Origin: Pseudomonadota bacterium
GTDB lineage: Bacteria > Pseudomonadota > Gammaproteobacteria > Xanthomonadales > Xanthomonadaceae
DNA length: 64,000 nt
Assembly: GCA_018242365.1 (NCBI GenBank)
Contig: JAFECB010000017.1
Location: 248,001-312,000 of the forward strand
Reading direction: 5' to 3'
Translations under genes and position numbers: made by a program
Shown here: one piece after another, positions 28,256 to 36,532 of the stretch
Position numbering within the stretch: position 1 is the first letter of the stretch
Layout: each line of letters opens with the position of its first letter
The notes under the pieces: model-generated
The model's input: only the letters and a program-made list of their open reading frames with translations
What the model was told of the DNA's origin: nothing
Database searches by the model: none

Positions 28256-29392
28256 TTAATCGCCCATCTGCTTTTGCAGGTGCTCCCAGCGCTCCTGCGC
28301 ATCCAACGTCCGCTCGGCAGTCAACCGTGCTTCAAGCCGATCCAGGCCAATCTCCTCGCCGGAATCGACGCAGAAGCCGTATTCGCCGTTGTCCAGCCGC
28401 TTGAGCGTGCTGTCGATCTTGCCGATCAACTTGCGGTAGCGGTCGCGGGTACGCAGCTCCAGCGAGTTCTCGGTTTCACGGGTCGCACGCTCGGCCTCAT
28501 CGCCGATGTCGCGCACCTCTTCCTTGAGGTTCTCGATGGTCTGCTTGGATTCTTCCACCAGATCCGCGCGCCACTTCAGCAGCCGCTGGCGGAAGTACTC
28601 CAACTGCAGCGTGCTCATGTATTCCTCATCCACCGAGGGCTTGTAGCCTGCCGGCAGGATCGGACGTCCGGTGCTGTCATCGGTGCGATAGGCCACGACC
28701 TTGAACTTGGTCCTGGCCGCAGGCTTCGCCTCCGCCGGCTTGCGCACCGCGACTGCGACCTTGCCCACCGCACGCGGCGCTGCTTTGACCGGTGCAGGTG
28801 CCGCCGCAGCTTGAGGCGCAGCCGCGCGTTCGGCCGCCTTGCGCGGCGCTTCTGCCGGCTTGGCTGCGGCAACCTGCGGTTTGGCCGGCGCTGGCTTCCC
28901 GACGACGGCTTCCTTCTTCGCAGTCACGGCCGGCTTCACCGTAGCGGGGACCTTGGCGGCAACCGCCTTCTTGTCCGGCACCGGCTTCTTTTCCGCTGCC
29001 GCCTTCTTGCCGACGACGGGTTTCTTCGCGGCAACGGCGGGCTTGGCTGCAACGGGCTTCTTGGCAGCCGGTGCCTTTGCCTTGGCCACCGGCTTCTTCG
29101 CCGCCATCGCTTTCTTCGCGGCGACGGGCTTCTTGGCTGCCGCGGGCTTTTTGGCATCCGCCGGCTTTTTGCCGGCAACCAGCTTCTTCACCGCGGCGAC
29201 CGCCTTCTTGACGACCGACGCGCCCTTCTTCGCAGGCGCCGGCTTCTTCGGCGCAGCGGCTTTTTTCGCAGCGACAGGCTTCTTGGCCGTCTTGCTCGCG
29301 GGCTTGGCGGCCAGCTTGGCAGCGGTCTTGGTCGCAGTCTTGGTCGCACCGGCCTTCTGGCCAGTCTTTTTCACAGGTTTCTTTGCAGCCAC
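28256..29392 (-). CDS. dksA: DksA-family RNA polymerase-binding protein with long basic tail
   Basis: The C-terminal ~150 residues are DksA: a coiled coil whose tip has the functional DxxD (RDIGDEAERA), SLELRTRDRYRKLIGKID, and a zinc-finger-like end. DksA works with ppGpp in the secondary channel of RNA polymerase. Of the usual four zinc cysteines only one remains (GFCVDSGEE...LTAERTLDAQ), so zinc is probably not bound. The N-terminal ~230 residues are Lys/Ala/Pro repeats (AAKKPVAAKK) like histone H1 or AlgP, likely disordered and nucleic-acid binding. I use GTG at 29392 (VAAKKPVKK), with GGGGAA ~9 bases upstream. Related xanthomonad DksA proteins may share the tail, but I cannot check that here. 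Confidence 0.9.
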   Translation of the reverse strand: MAAKKPVKKTGQKAGATKTATKTAAKLAAKPASKTAKKPVAAKKAAAPKKPAPAKKGASVVKKAVAAVKKLVAGKKPADAKKPAAAKKPVAAKKAMAAKKPVAKAKAPAAKKPVAAKPAVAAKKPVVGKKAAAEKKPVPDKKAVAAKVPATVKPAVTAKKEAVVGKPAPAKPQVAAAKPAEAPRKAAERAAAPQAAAAPAPVKAAPRAVGKVAVAVRKPAEAKPAARTKFKVVAYRTDDSTGRPILPAGYKPSVDEEYMSTLQLEYFRQRLLKWRADLVEESKQTIENLKEEVRDIGDEAERATRETENSLELRTRDRYRKLIGKIDSTLKRLDNGEYGFCVDSGEEIGLDRLEARLTAERTLDAQERWEHLQKQMGD

Positions 29393-29493
29393 GTCAGTTG
29401 GTTCCCCGGTTTCCCTTGAGACAATAAGGCGGGCTGTTATAACCTGCAATGCACGGGGCGGCAACCGCGCCGCGCTGCCCATCGACCGACTTC

Positions 29494-29712
29494 GTGATCG
29501 CCAAGCTCCTCATCGCCCTCCTGCAAGGCTACAAGCGCTGGATCAGCCCGCTGTTGGGACAAAACTGCCGATTCGCGCCGACCTGCTCGGTGTACGCGAT
29601 GGAAGCCATCGCGCGATTTGGCGCGGTCAAGGGCAGCTGGCTTGCACTTTGCCGCATCGGCCGCTGCCATCCGCTGCATCCGGGCGGCCACGATCCGGTT
29701 CCTCCCGCCTGA
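29494..29712 (+). CDS. yidD: Membrane protein insertion efficiency factor YidD
   Basis: A small protein that assists YidC-mediated membrane insertion. The family pattern is clear: [28 protein letters not shown]...[15 protein letters not shown], with the conserved cysteines. I give the GTG at 29494 because family similarity begins there. An in-frame ATG at 29449 would add 15 residues and lies 5 bases after a TATAAC box, so a leaderless start there is possible. It is divergent from dksA, not in the usual rnpA-yidC neighbourhood, and the M23 gene follows. Confidence 0.88.
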   Translation: MIAKLLIALLQGYKRWISPLLGQNCRFAPTCSVYAMEAIARFGAVKGSWLALCRIGRCHPLHPGGHDPVPPA

Positions 29713-29778
29713 ATGCGCCGGTCATTCGCGCCAGCGCCGAAATCGAGCCTGATCGCTGCCAAGGGCGTGCCTCAGTCG

Positions 29779-30660
29779 ATGCGGATTGCACTTCTGAGCG
29801 GTGTGCTGCTGGCGGGTTGCGCCAGCGCCCGGGTTGCACCCGAGGCCGTGCCCGCGCAGGCGAACCCGGTTTCGACCGCCGATGGCAGCACGACCAGCCC
29901 GGCCCGCGCCACCCGCCTGCCGGACGCCGCGCAACAAGGCGCGATGGTGCTGGGTACCACGTCGCCTGCAGCAATCGTGGAATACGCGGGACGCCGTTTG
30001 AAGGTCACGCCCTACGGCACGTTTGTCTTCGGTATCGGCCGCGATGCCAGCGGTGATGCCGTGGTGCGCATCAGGCAGCCTGACGCAAGCAACGGGATCG
30101 AGCATCACATCCGGATCACCCCGCGTGACTGGCCGATCGAGCAGGTACGCGGCGTGCCGCCCGCGACCGTCAATCCGCCCAAGGCCATCGCTGAGAGGAT
30201 CGAGCGCGAACAGGCTGCGGTTGCCGAGGCGCGCACCCGCGATGGTGACGAAACCGGCTTTGCGCAGGTCTTCATCCGGCCCGTGCAAGGCCGCATCAGT
30301 GGACGATTTGGTCGCGCCCGCAGCTACAACGGTCAGCCCGGCGCGCCGCATTCGGGGATGGACATCGCCGCCGCCACCGGCACGCCGGTCAAGGCTCCCG
30401 CCTCCGGCACCGTCATCTTCGCCAATCCCGATCTCTACCTGACCGGCGGAACGCTGGTGATCGACCACGGCCATGGCATCAGCAGCACCTTCCTGCACCT
30501 GTCGCGGATCGATGTGAAGGTGGGCGACACCGTGCGTCAGGGTGACGTGGTGGCAGCGGTCGGTGCCAGCGGGCGAGCGACCGGACCGCATCTGCATTGG
30601 GGCATGAACTGGTTCGACGTTCGGATCGATCCACAATTGGTGCTGGAACGAAATCTGTAG
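29779..30660 (+). CDS. M23 family metallopeptidase, lipoprotein
   Basis: A LytM/lysostaphin-type endopeptidase that would cut peptidoglycan cross-links or activate amidases in the cell envelope. The lipobox LLAGC follows a short signal; this places the start at MRIALLSG rather than at the in-frame ATG 22 codons earlier. Residues ~190-290 are the M23 domain, with zinc ligands in HSGMDIAA and HLHWGMNW and the GTLVIDHGHGISSTFLHL strand. All three metal ligands are present, so it is probably active. It follows yidD directly and is followed by a REP cluster. Confidence 0.88.
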   Translation: MRIALLSGVLLAGCASARVAPEAVPAQANPVSTADGSTTSPARATRLPDAAQQGAMVLGTTSPAAIVEYAGRRLKVTPYGTFVFGIGRDASGDAVVRIRQPDASNGIEHHIRITPRDWPIEQVRGVPPATVNPPKAIAERIEREQAAVAEARTRDGDETGFAQVFIRPVQGRISGRFGRARSYNGQPGAPHSGMDIAAATGTPVKAPASGTVIFANPDLYLTGGTLVIDHGHGISSTFLHLSRIDVKVGDTVRQGDVVAAVGASGRATGPHLHWGMNWFDVRIDPQLVLERNL

Positions 30661-30670
30661 CGCGATGCTG

Positions 30671-30820
30671 GTGTGGGAGCGCACCGCAGGGGCGCGAATG
30701 AAAAGCATCGCGCCCCTGCGGTGCGCTCCTACAGGATATTGGCTGGGTCTTCGCGCCCCTGCGGTGCGCTCCTACAGGACATTGGAGGAGTCTTCGCGCC
30801 CCTGCGGTGCGCTTCTACGG
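30671..30820. repeat. Cluster of four GTAG-type REP units
   Basis: One forward unit (GTGGGAGCGCACCGC...) and three inverted units (GCGCCCCTGCGGTGCGCTCC) in a row, spaced about 20-25 bases apart, lie between the convergent M23 and folE2 genes. The last unit overlaps the folE2 stop codon. The near identity of the three inverted units suggests recent tandem duplication. Confidence 0.9.
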
Positions 30821-31744
30821 TACGGAGTTGCGGCCGCTGACCGACGCCACCGCATCGTGCGGATGCAGGCTTTCCAGATGCGATGCGCGCACATGCCATG
30901 CCGAGACGCGTGCATCGCCGGCAAGCACCGCCGCGATGCGTCGTGCTGCGTCTTCGCAGAACATCAGGTTGCTGCCATTGGCCAGTGCGAAGGCTTGCTC
31001 GTCTTCGCGTTTGACCGCCGTCTGCACCGGGGTCCCGAGTGCGGATTCCGCGGCGTCGATCAGCGATTCCAACGGCAGTTCGTCGAATGCGGGCCGCAAT
31101 TCCACCCGGATATCGGCGCGACTGCGCTGGGCATGCGGGGTCGCCACCATGCCACCCTCGCCTTCCAGCCAGGCATGCACGGTTTCGACCGGCAGCGATT
31201 TCCTGTCGGCGAATACCTCCGAAAAATGCCGCGCATTGGCCTGCCGTGACAGCGCCGCCGAGGCCGGGCAAGTGCTGGAATACTCGACCGAAAATCCCAT
31301 TGTCAGCCGCAGATGACCTTCGCTGAGTTCGGCCTCGATCTGTACCGGATAACGCTTCCAGCCTGCGTTGTCGCTGCGCAAGGCACGACGCAGCAGCATC
31401 CGGTCGAAGGCCAATCGCAGATTCGCGCGATCTGCCAATCCATCCTGCGAAGTCACGCAGGCGTCCAGCAAACGACGTAGCGACGGTGCGCCCAGGGTGT
31501 CGCTGGTCAATGCCTGCTGCAGGCGAAGGTACAGTCGCGACATGTGGATGCCGCGCGACGCCGGCGTGCGCAGGTTGACCGCGACATCGACCGTCGCCGG
31601 GACCAGCATCGGCGTGCCCTCACTGCCCGCCAGCCGAATCGGCAGGGCCATGCCATCCATGCCGACCCAATCCAGCGGGCGCGCGAGCGCGGCCGCATCG
31701 AAGGCGACATCGGGCAGTGGCAGATCGGGCAGTACATTGCGCAT
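30815..31744 (-). CDS. folE2: GTP cyclohydrolase FolE2 (type IB)
   Basis: Converts GTP to dihydroneopterin triphosphate for folate and queuosine-type products; the IB family can work with metals other than zinc. Family features are the N-terminal DWVGMDGMALPI stretch, the metal cysteine segment EYSSTCPASAALSRQ, the EGEGGMVATPHAQRSRADI segment and NGSNLMFCEDAARR. The protein has 309 residues, normal length. The TAG stop comes from the GTAG of a REP unit, so the last residues (NSVP) border that repeat. Whether a zinc-type folE exists elsewhere cannot be seen. Confidence 0.93.
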   Translation of the reverse strand: MRNVLPDLPLPDVAFDAAALARPLDWVGMDGMALPIRLAGSEGTPMLVPATVDVAVNLRTPASRGIHMSRLYLRLQQALTSDTLGAPSLRRLLDACVTSQDGLADRANLRLAFDRMLLRRALRSDNAGWKRYPVQIEAELSEGHLRLTMGFSVEYSSTCPASAALSRQANARHFSEVFADRKSLPVETVHAWLEGEGGMVATPHAQRSRADIRVELRPAFDELPLESLIDAAESALGTPVQTAVKREDEQAFALANGSNLMFCEDAARRIAAVLAGDARVSAWHVRASHLESLHPHDAVASVSGRNSVP

Positions 31745-31816
31745 CGCAGCATTGTACCGGCTACGGTTGGCGCACCGCGTGATGGCGGTGGAACGCTGCG
31801 TTTCCGGAAGCCTCAG

Positions 31817-32485
31817 TCAACCGCGAGCGGCACGCCACGCCGTCAACAGCGCACGCCATGCGGGGACGACTACCGCCCTGCCCGCGTTCAGCCGCTGCAG
31901 ACGCGCACGCAGCAAGGCCGCGTGGATACGTTCTGGCCGGCTGCCGACGGCAAACCGCGGCGGCTGCAACAGGCCGCGCGCACTGACCTCACCCGGTGTC
32001 CCGCTGGGGGCTTGCCGCAAGGCGCGCTCGCCGAGCAGCACCCTTGCGGTCGATGCGCCCATCACCGGGGACGCGGCATCGAACAGCACCGAAGTCACGC
32101 CCGAAAACGCTTCGGCAAAGGGCGCCAGGCCCGCAACCGCCGACGCCAGATCGCCGACCTGGGTGCGACTGGCAGCGAGTGCCGGCAGCCCAGCGGCAAG
32201 CTCGGCCCAGGGTGCCGGCACCTTCTGCAGGACGCCACCCAGCGGATGCCGTCGCGCGCCGCGCGCCCAGCCGGTGAGCTCTTCCGCCCACCAACCCAGC
32301 TTGGCGGCACCCGGGCTTGGATCGTTGCCACTCCATGCGGCGTCCGCCAACTCGCCGAGCAAGGCCAACCAGGCCAGCGCCCGCTCCCGCTGCGAAGCCG
32401 GCACGAAGGCCTCGGCAACCTGCCATTCCGGCCAGCGCGCACGCCATTTGTGCAGGACTTCATCGAGGGCGGTGGGTTCGGTCAT
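31817..32485 (-). CDS. Squalene/phytoene-synthase-like protein, probably degenerate
   Basis: A 222-residue helical protein. One stretch, KLGWWAEELTGWARGARRHPLGGVLQ in outline, matches the first conserved block of the squalene/phytoene synthase family (aligned as WWREEL...HPL). The two Asp-rich motifs that bind Mg-diphosphate are not recognisable, so prenyl-transfer activity is doubtful. It follows gph on the same strand. It could be a member of a reduced xanthomonad subfamily with another role. Confidence 0.55.
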   Translation of the reverse strand: MTEPTALDEVLHKWRARWPEWQVAEAFVPASQRERALAWLALLGELADAAWSGNDPSPGAAKLGWWAEELTGWARGARRHPLGGVLQKVPAPWAELAAGLPALAASRTQVGDLASAVAGLAPFAEAFSGVTSVLFDAASPVMGASTARVLLGERALRQAPSGTPGEVSARGLLQPPRFAVGSRPERIHAALLRARLQRLNAGRAVVVPAWRALLTAWRAARG

Positions 32486-32600
32486 GGGCCCAGGCTGGCG
32501 TTGAAATTCGTCATACAGGCACCGCTACTGACAGGCGAAAGTCTGTCCATCAACTTCAGTGCTCTGCGGAAGATTCGGATCCCGATAGTACGGCGCGCCG

Positions 32601-33266
32601 TCAACCAATCCCGGCAATCAACTCGCGGGCGGAGGCGACCAGCACGTCGCCACCCCATCCCGCCGGATCATCGTTTTCGGGCCGGTAGCCCCACAGCGCC
32701 ACCAGCGAGCGCATGCCGGCGGCGCGCGCGGCATCGATATCGCGCTGATCGTCACCCACATAGACGCAATCGGCAATCGCCACGCCCAGCATCTGCGCGG
32801 CATGCAGCAACGGCAACGGATCGGGCTTGCGGCGCGGCAGGCTGTCGCCGCCAATCAGGATCGCGCAGCGTGATTCCCAGCCCAGCCGCGGCAGCACTTG
32901 TCGGGCAAGGTATTCCGGCTTGTTGGTGACAATGCCCCAGCGGCTGCCCGTGGCTTCGATGGCGTCCAGCAATTCGGCCACACCATCGAACAGCACGCTG
33001 TGTTTGCCGAGCTCCTGCTCGTAGATATCGAGAAACTCGCGGATCATCCCGGCCGGCACCTCGCCGCCAAGTTCCGGGAACGCGGTCGCGCTCATCGCCC
33101 GCGAGCCTTTCGAGACCTGCGGGCGCAGCACATCCAGCGCCATCGGGCCTTGCCCACGGGCGGCACGCATGCGATTGACCGTGGCCAGCATGTCCGGCGC
33201 GCTGTCGAGCAAGGTGCCGTCAAGATCGAACAACACCAGTTTCGGGAACGCAGCCGAAGTGGCCAT
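32601..33266 (-). CDS. gph: HAD-family phosphoglycolate phosphatase
   Basis: A HAD-IA hydrolase with all motifs: motif I LVLFDLDGTLLDS, motif II IVTNKPEY, the motif III lysine in PRRKPDP, and motif IV YVGDDQRDIDAARAAG. Gph removes phosphate from 2-phosphoglycolate made during DNA repair or oxygenase side reactions. The close relative MupP (MurNAc-6-P phosphatase) is found in the same mtaD neighbourhood in pseudomonads and cannot be excluded. The start at MATSAAFPKL is chosen by family length (221 residues); upstream in-frame ATGs at 33293 and 33350 remain possible. Confidence 0.85.
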   Translation of the reverse strand: MATSAAFPKLVLFDLDGTLLDSAPDMLATVNRMRAARGQGPMALDVLRPQVSKGSRAMSATAFPELGGEVPAGMIREFLDIYEQELGKHSVLFDGVAELLDAIEATGSRWGIVTNKPEYLARQVLPRLGWESRCAILIGGDSLPRRKPDPLPLLHAAQMLGVAIADCVYVGDDQRDIDAARAAGMRSLVALWGYRPENDDPAGWGGDVLVASARELIAGIG

Positions 33267-33313
33267 GCCCGCGATGTCCTGCGTGTCGTGCATCGAGCGC
33301 GTGGACGCCTCGC

Positions 33314-34654
33314 TCACGCCAACTGTACCCGCGCGATCCGCGCGCGCCATGCCTTGGCATCGGCCAGCACCGCATCGAGATCGATGTCAGTCAACGTTCC
33401 CTGATCGAGCTTGCGCACGCCGGCGATCCAGACATCGCTCACCTGCCGGCGCCCCGCCGCATAGACCAATTGCGAGATGACGTTGTGGACCGGCTGGGTT
33501 TCCGGTGCCGACAGGTCGACGCAGGCAAGGTCGGCGGATTTGCCGACTTCCACACTGCCGGCGCGATCGCCGAAGCCCAATGCCATCGCCCCGCCAAGGG
33601 TAGCGGCACGCAGCGCATCGAAGGCAGGGAAACCCGCGGCATCCTCGGCTACCGCCTTGGCCAGCAGCGCGGCGGTGCGGGTTTCGCCGACCATGTCGAG
33701 GTCATTGTTGGAAGCACAGCCGTCGGTGCCGATGGCGATGTTCACGCCAGCTTGCGCCAGCTTGCACACCGGGCTGAAGCCGGAGGCCAGCTTGAGGTTC
33801 GATTCCGGGCAATGCACCACGCTCACGCCCTGCTCGGCGCACAGCGCGATTTCCGCGTCGGTGAGCTGGGTCATGTGCACGGCGATCAGGCGGTCGTTGA
33901 ACAGGCCCAGTCGCTGGATGCGGGCGATCGGCCGCTGACCGTGCTTTTCGATCGACTGCTGCACTTCCTGCGCGGTTTCATGCAGGTGCAGGTGGACCGG
34001 GATGTCGAGCTGATCAGCCAGCATCCGAATCCGTTCGAAGCTGGCATCCCCCACCGTGTAGGGTGCGTGCGGCGCAAACGCCGTCGCCACCAGCGGGTGA
34101 CCCTGCCATGCGTCGTGGACTTCGCCGGCGCGCTCGAAATATTCGTCGTCACTCCTGGCCCAGGCGGTCGGGAAATCGATCACCGGCAAGCCGACCAGGG
34201 CGCGGAAGCCATGCTTGGCATAGGTCGCTGCCTGCACGTCGGGGAAGAAATAGTTCTCGTTGCAGCAGGTAGTGCCACCGCGCAGCATTTCGGCGATGGC
34301 CAAGGTCACACCATCGGCGACGAACTCCGGCCCGATCACGGCAGCCTCGATCGGCCAGATGTGCTGCTGCAGCCACACTTTCAGCGGCAGGTCGTCGGCG
34401 ACCCCGCGCATCAGGGTCATCGGATTATGGACGTGGGCATTGACCAAGCCCGGGATCAAGGCCGCATCCGGACGCTGCACCGTCTCCCTCGGCTGGAAGC
34501 GCGCCCGCGCCTCGGCAATGGGCAGCAGGGCGATGATCTTGCCGGCATCGACGGCGACGGCGTGGTCTTCCAGCACCACGCCATGCGGCACCACCGGCAC
34601 CACCCAGCCAGCTTCGATGAGGAGGTCGCAGGTTTCAGGCACGGTCTCGGTCAT
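33314..34654 (-). CDS. mtaD: TRZ/ATZ family amidohydrolase (MTA/SAH deaminase)
   Basis: An amidohydrolase that in characterised relatives deaminates 5'-methylthioadenosine and S-adenosylhomocysteine. Metal ligands are seen in NAHVHNPMT, HLHET, the HMTQ segment and GTDGCASNNDLDM. The protein has 446 residues from MTETVPET. The in-frame extension upstream (MDARLRGHDERE) is the translation of a common small repeat and is rejected. The gene precedes gph; the ubiG gene often found between them in other bacteria is absent. Confidence 0.88.
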   Translation of the reverse strand: MTETVPETCDLLIEAGWVVPVVPHGVVLEDHAVAVDAGKIIALLPIAEARARFQPRETVQRPDAALIPGLVNAHVHNPMTLMRGVADDLPLKVWLQQHIWPIEAAVIGPEFVADGVTLAIAEMLRGGTTCCNENYFFPDVQAATYAKHGFRALVGLPVIDFPTAWARSDDEYFERAGEVHDAWQGHPLVATAFAPHAPYTVGDASFERIRMLADQLDIPVHLHLHETAQEVQQSIEKHGQRPIARIQRLGLFNDRLIAVHMTQLTDAEIALCAEQGVSVVHCPESNLKLASGFSPVCKLAQAGVNIAIGTDGCASNNDLDMVGETRTAALLAKAVAEDAAGFPAFDALRAATLGGAMALGFGDRAGSVEVGKSADLACVDLSAPETQPVHNVISQLVYAAGRRQVSDVWIAGVRKLDQGTLTDIDLDAVLADAKAWRARIARVQLA

Positions 34655-34665
34655 GGGCTCTCGCT

Positions 34666-34752
34666 CGTCATGTCCGCGCAAGCGGGCATCCATGGATTTT
34701 CTGTTGCTCGGACCCGATCATCACGGCCTTCGGGTAACGCCAGAGGATGACG
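34666..34752. repeat. Small dispersed repeat with CGTCAT ends
   Basis: An 87-base element bounded by CGTCAT and ATGACG, with an inner hairpin TGTCCGC-GCAA-GCGGGCA. It belongs to the widespread family whose translation reads MDxRLRGxDE, a frequent cause of false N-terminal extensions. It lies between mtaD and efp. Confidence 0.75.
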
Positions 34753-34788
34753 TTCCGGCAAAGCCGCAATGAAGCGCGGGCCGGAATG

Positions 34789-35355
34789 TCACTTCACTCG
34801 CGAGACGTATTCGCCGCTGCGGGTGTCGACCTTGATCACTTCATCCTGGCCGACGAACAGCGGCACCCGCACCACCGCGCCGGTTTCCAGCGTGGCCGGC
34901 TTGCCGCCGGTGCCGGCGGTGTCGCCCTTCACGCCCGGATCGGTTTCGACGATCTTCAGCTCGACGAAATTCGGCGGGGTCACCTGGATCGGATTTCCGT
35001 TGAACAGGGTGACGACGCAATCTTCCTCACCCTTCAGCCATTTGGCGGCATCGCCGACACCGGCCTTGTCGGCCTGGACCTGTTCGAAGGACTCCTGATT
35101 CATGAAGTGCCAGTATTCGCCATCGGAATACAGGTACTGCATGTCGGTATCCACCACGTCAGCGGCCTCCACCGAATCGGTGGACTTCATGGTGATTTCC
35201 TGCACGCGGCCGGTGCGGATCTGGCGATAGCGGACGCGGGTGAACGCCTGGCCCTTGCCGGGCTTGACGTAATCGGTCTCGGTAATGACGGAAGGCTCGT
35301 TGTTGACCAGGATCTTCTGTCCGGCCTTCACGTCGTTCATGCCCAGGCTGGCCAT
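34789..35355 (-). CDS. efp: Elongation factor P
   Basis: Rescues ribosomes stalled on polyproline. A 188-residue protein, standard length, with the three-domain EF-P sequence. The modified lysine is present as Lys34 in KPGKGQAF, the form that is beta-lysylated by EpmA/EpmB. This fits the divergent epmB next door. A good ribosome binding site (AAGGAG, 7 bases before ATG) fixes the start at MASLGMNDV. epmA, the ligase for the same modification, is not in the window. Confidence 0.97.
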   Translation of the reverse strand: MASLGMNDVKAGQKILVNNEPSVITETDYVKPGKGQAFTRVRYRQIRTGRVQEITMKSTDSVEAADVVDTDMQYLYSDGEYWHFMNQESFEQVQADKAGVGDAAKWLKGEEDCVVTLFNGNPIQVTPPNFVELKIVETDPGVKGDTAGTGGKPATLETGAVVRVPLFVGQDEVIKVDTRSGEYVSRVK

Positions 35356-35445
35356 GGGTACTCCTTGGGGCCGCCCGTCGGGCGGCATAGAATGTGGGTT
35401 TCAGGGGAAACGCGGCAGCAACGCCGCGTACCGAAGCGGTCGTAC

Positions 35446-36492
35446 ATGATACCTGTTGGCCCAAGTCCAGTGCAGCATGCAGCCAATGGCCGATGGCAGG
35501 CGGCATGGCGACAAGCGGTACGCGACCCGCGCGAACTGCTGGCCATGCTCGGCCTCGAGGCGCAGGCGCAGCGCATTTCCGACACCGCCGCACGGCAATT
35601 CGCCCTGCGGGTGCCACGCGGCTTCATCGCCCGCATGCGCCACGGTGACCCCGACGACCCGCTGCTGCGACAGGTGCTGCCGGTGCTGGACGAGGAGCGC
35701 ATCGTCCCCGGCTTCGACCTCGACGCGGTCGGCGATGGCATGGCCCGGCGTGGTGGTGGCGTCATCCACAAATACAATGGCCGCGCCTTGCTGATCGCCA
35801 CCGGCAGTTGCGCGGTGAACTGCCGTTACTGCTTTCGTCGTCATTACCCCTATGCGCAGGATACCGCCGCGGCCGCGGGCTGGCGCAGTGCCATCGACGT
35901 GTTGCGCAATGACGGCTCGATCCATGAGGTGATCCTGTCCGGCGGCGATCCCCTGTCGCTGGCCGACCACAAGCTGGCCGAGCTGACCGAAGCCCTGCAA
36001 GGGATCGCGCACATCCGCCGCCTGCGCATCCACACGCGGCTCCCGATCGTCCTGCCCGAACGCGTCGACGCCGGACTGCTGCATTGGCTGCGTGGCCTGC
36101 CTTGGCCGGTCGTCATCGTCGTGCACGCCAACCACGCCAACGAATTTGACGCCGATGTCGATGCCGCATTGCTCGCGTTGCGCGACGGCGGCGTGACCCT
36201 GCTCAACCAGGCGGTCCTGCTGCGCGGGGTCAATGACTCGGTGGACGCACTCGCCGCCCTGTGCGAACGCGGTTTCGCGGCAGGCGTGCTGCCCTATTAC
36301 CTGCACCAACTCGACCGCGTGGCCGGCACCGCCCACTTCGAAGTCGATGACAGCCGCGCGCTGGACTTGCACGCGGCGCTTGCGGCCCGATTGCCCGGCT
36401 ATCTGGTCCCGCGGCTGGTGCGGGAAATTGCAGGCCAGCCCGGCAAGACGCCGCTGACCCGCGCAATAGCCGGTACATCGCACGGCTTATGA
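35446..36492 (+). CDS. epmB: EF-P beta-lysylation protein EpmB (lysine 2,3-aminomutase-like)
   Basis: A radical SAM enzyme that turns alpha-lysine into beta-lysine for EF-P modification. The cluster motif is CAVNCRYCFRRHYPY (CxxxCxxC), followed by HEVILSGGDPLSL and RIHTRLPIVLPERV, all typical of the KamA/EpmB family. The protein has 348 residues from MIPVGPSPV; the longer open frame upstream is antisense to efp and is rejected. It is divergent from efp with ~90 bases between, as in enterobacteria. fimX follows closely. Confidence 0.95.
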   Translation: MIPVGPSPVQHAANGRWQAAWRQAVRDPRELLAMLGLEAQAQRISDTAARQFALRVPRGFIARMRHGDPDDPLLRQVLPVLDEERIVPGFDLDAVGDGMARRGGGVIHKYNGRALLIATGSCAVNCRYCFRRHYPYAQDTAAAAGWRSAIDVLRNDGSIHEVILSGGDPLSLADHKLAELTEALQGIAHIRRLRIHTRLPIVLPERVDAGLLHWLRGLPWPVVIVVHANHANEFDADVDAALLALRDGGVTLLNQAVLLRGVNDSVDALAALCERGFAAGVLPYYLHQLDRVAGTAHFEVDDSRALDLHAALAARLPGYLVPRLVREIAGQPGKTPLTRAIAGTSHGL

Positions 36493-36532
36493 TGTAGCCT
36501 TGACCCGATCCCCCTCCGAGATTCCACGACGC

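Noticed and set aside
34655-34693. N-terminal extension of MtaD (MDARLRGHDERE)
   Set aside because: This is the translation of a common dispersed repeat (34666-34752). The family N-terminus begins at MTETVPET.
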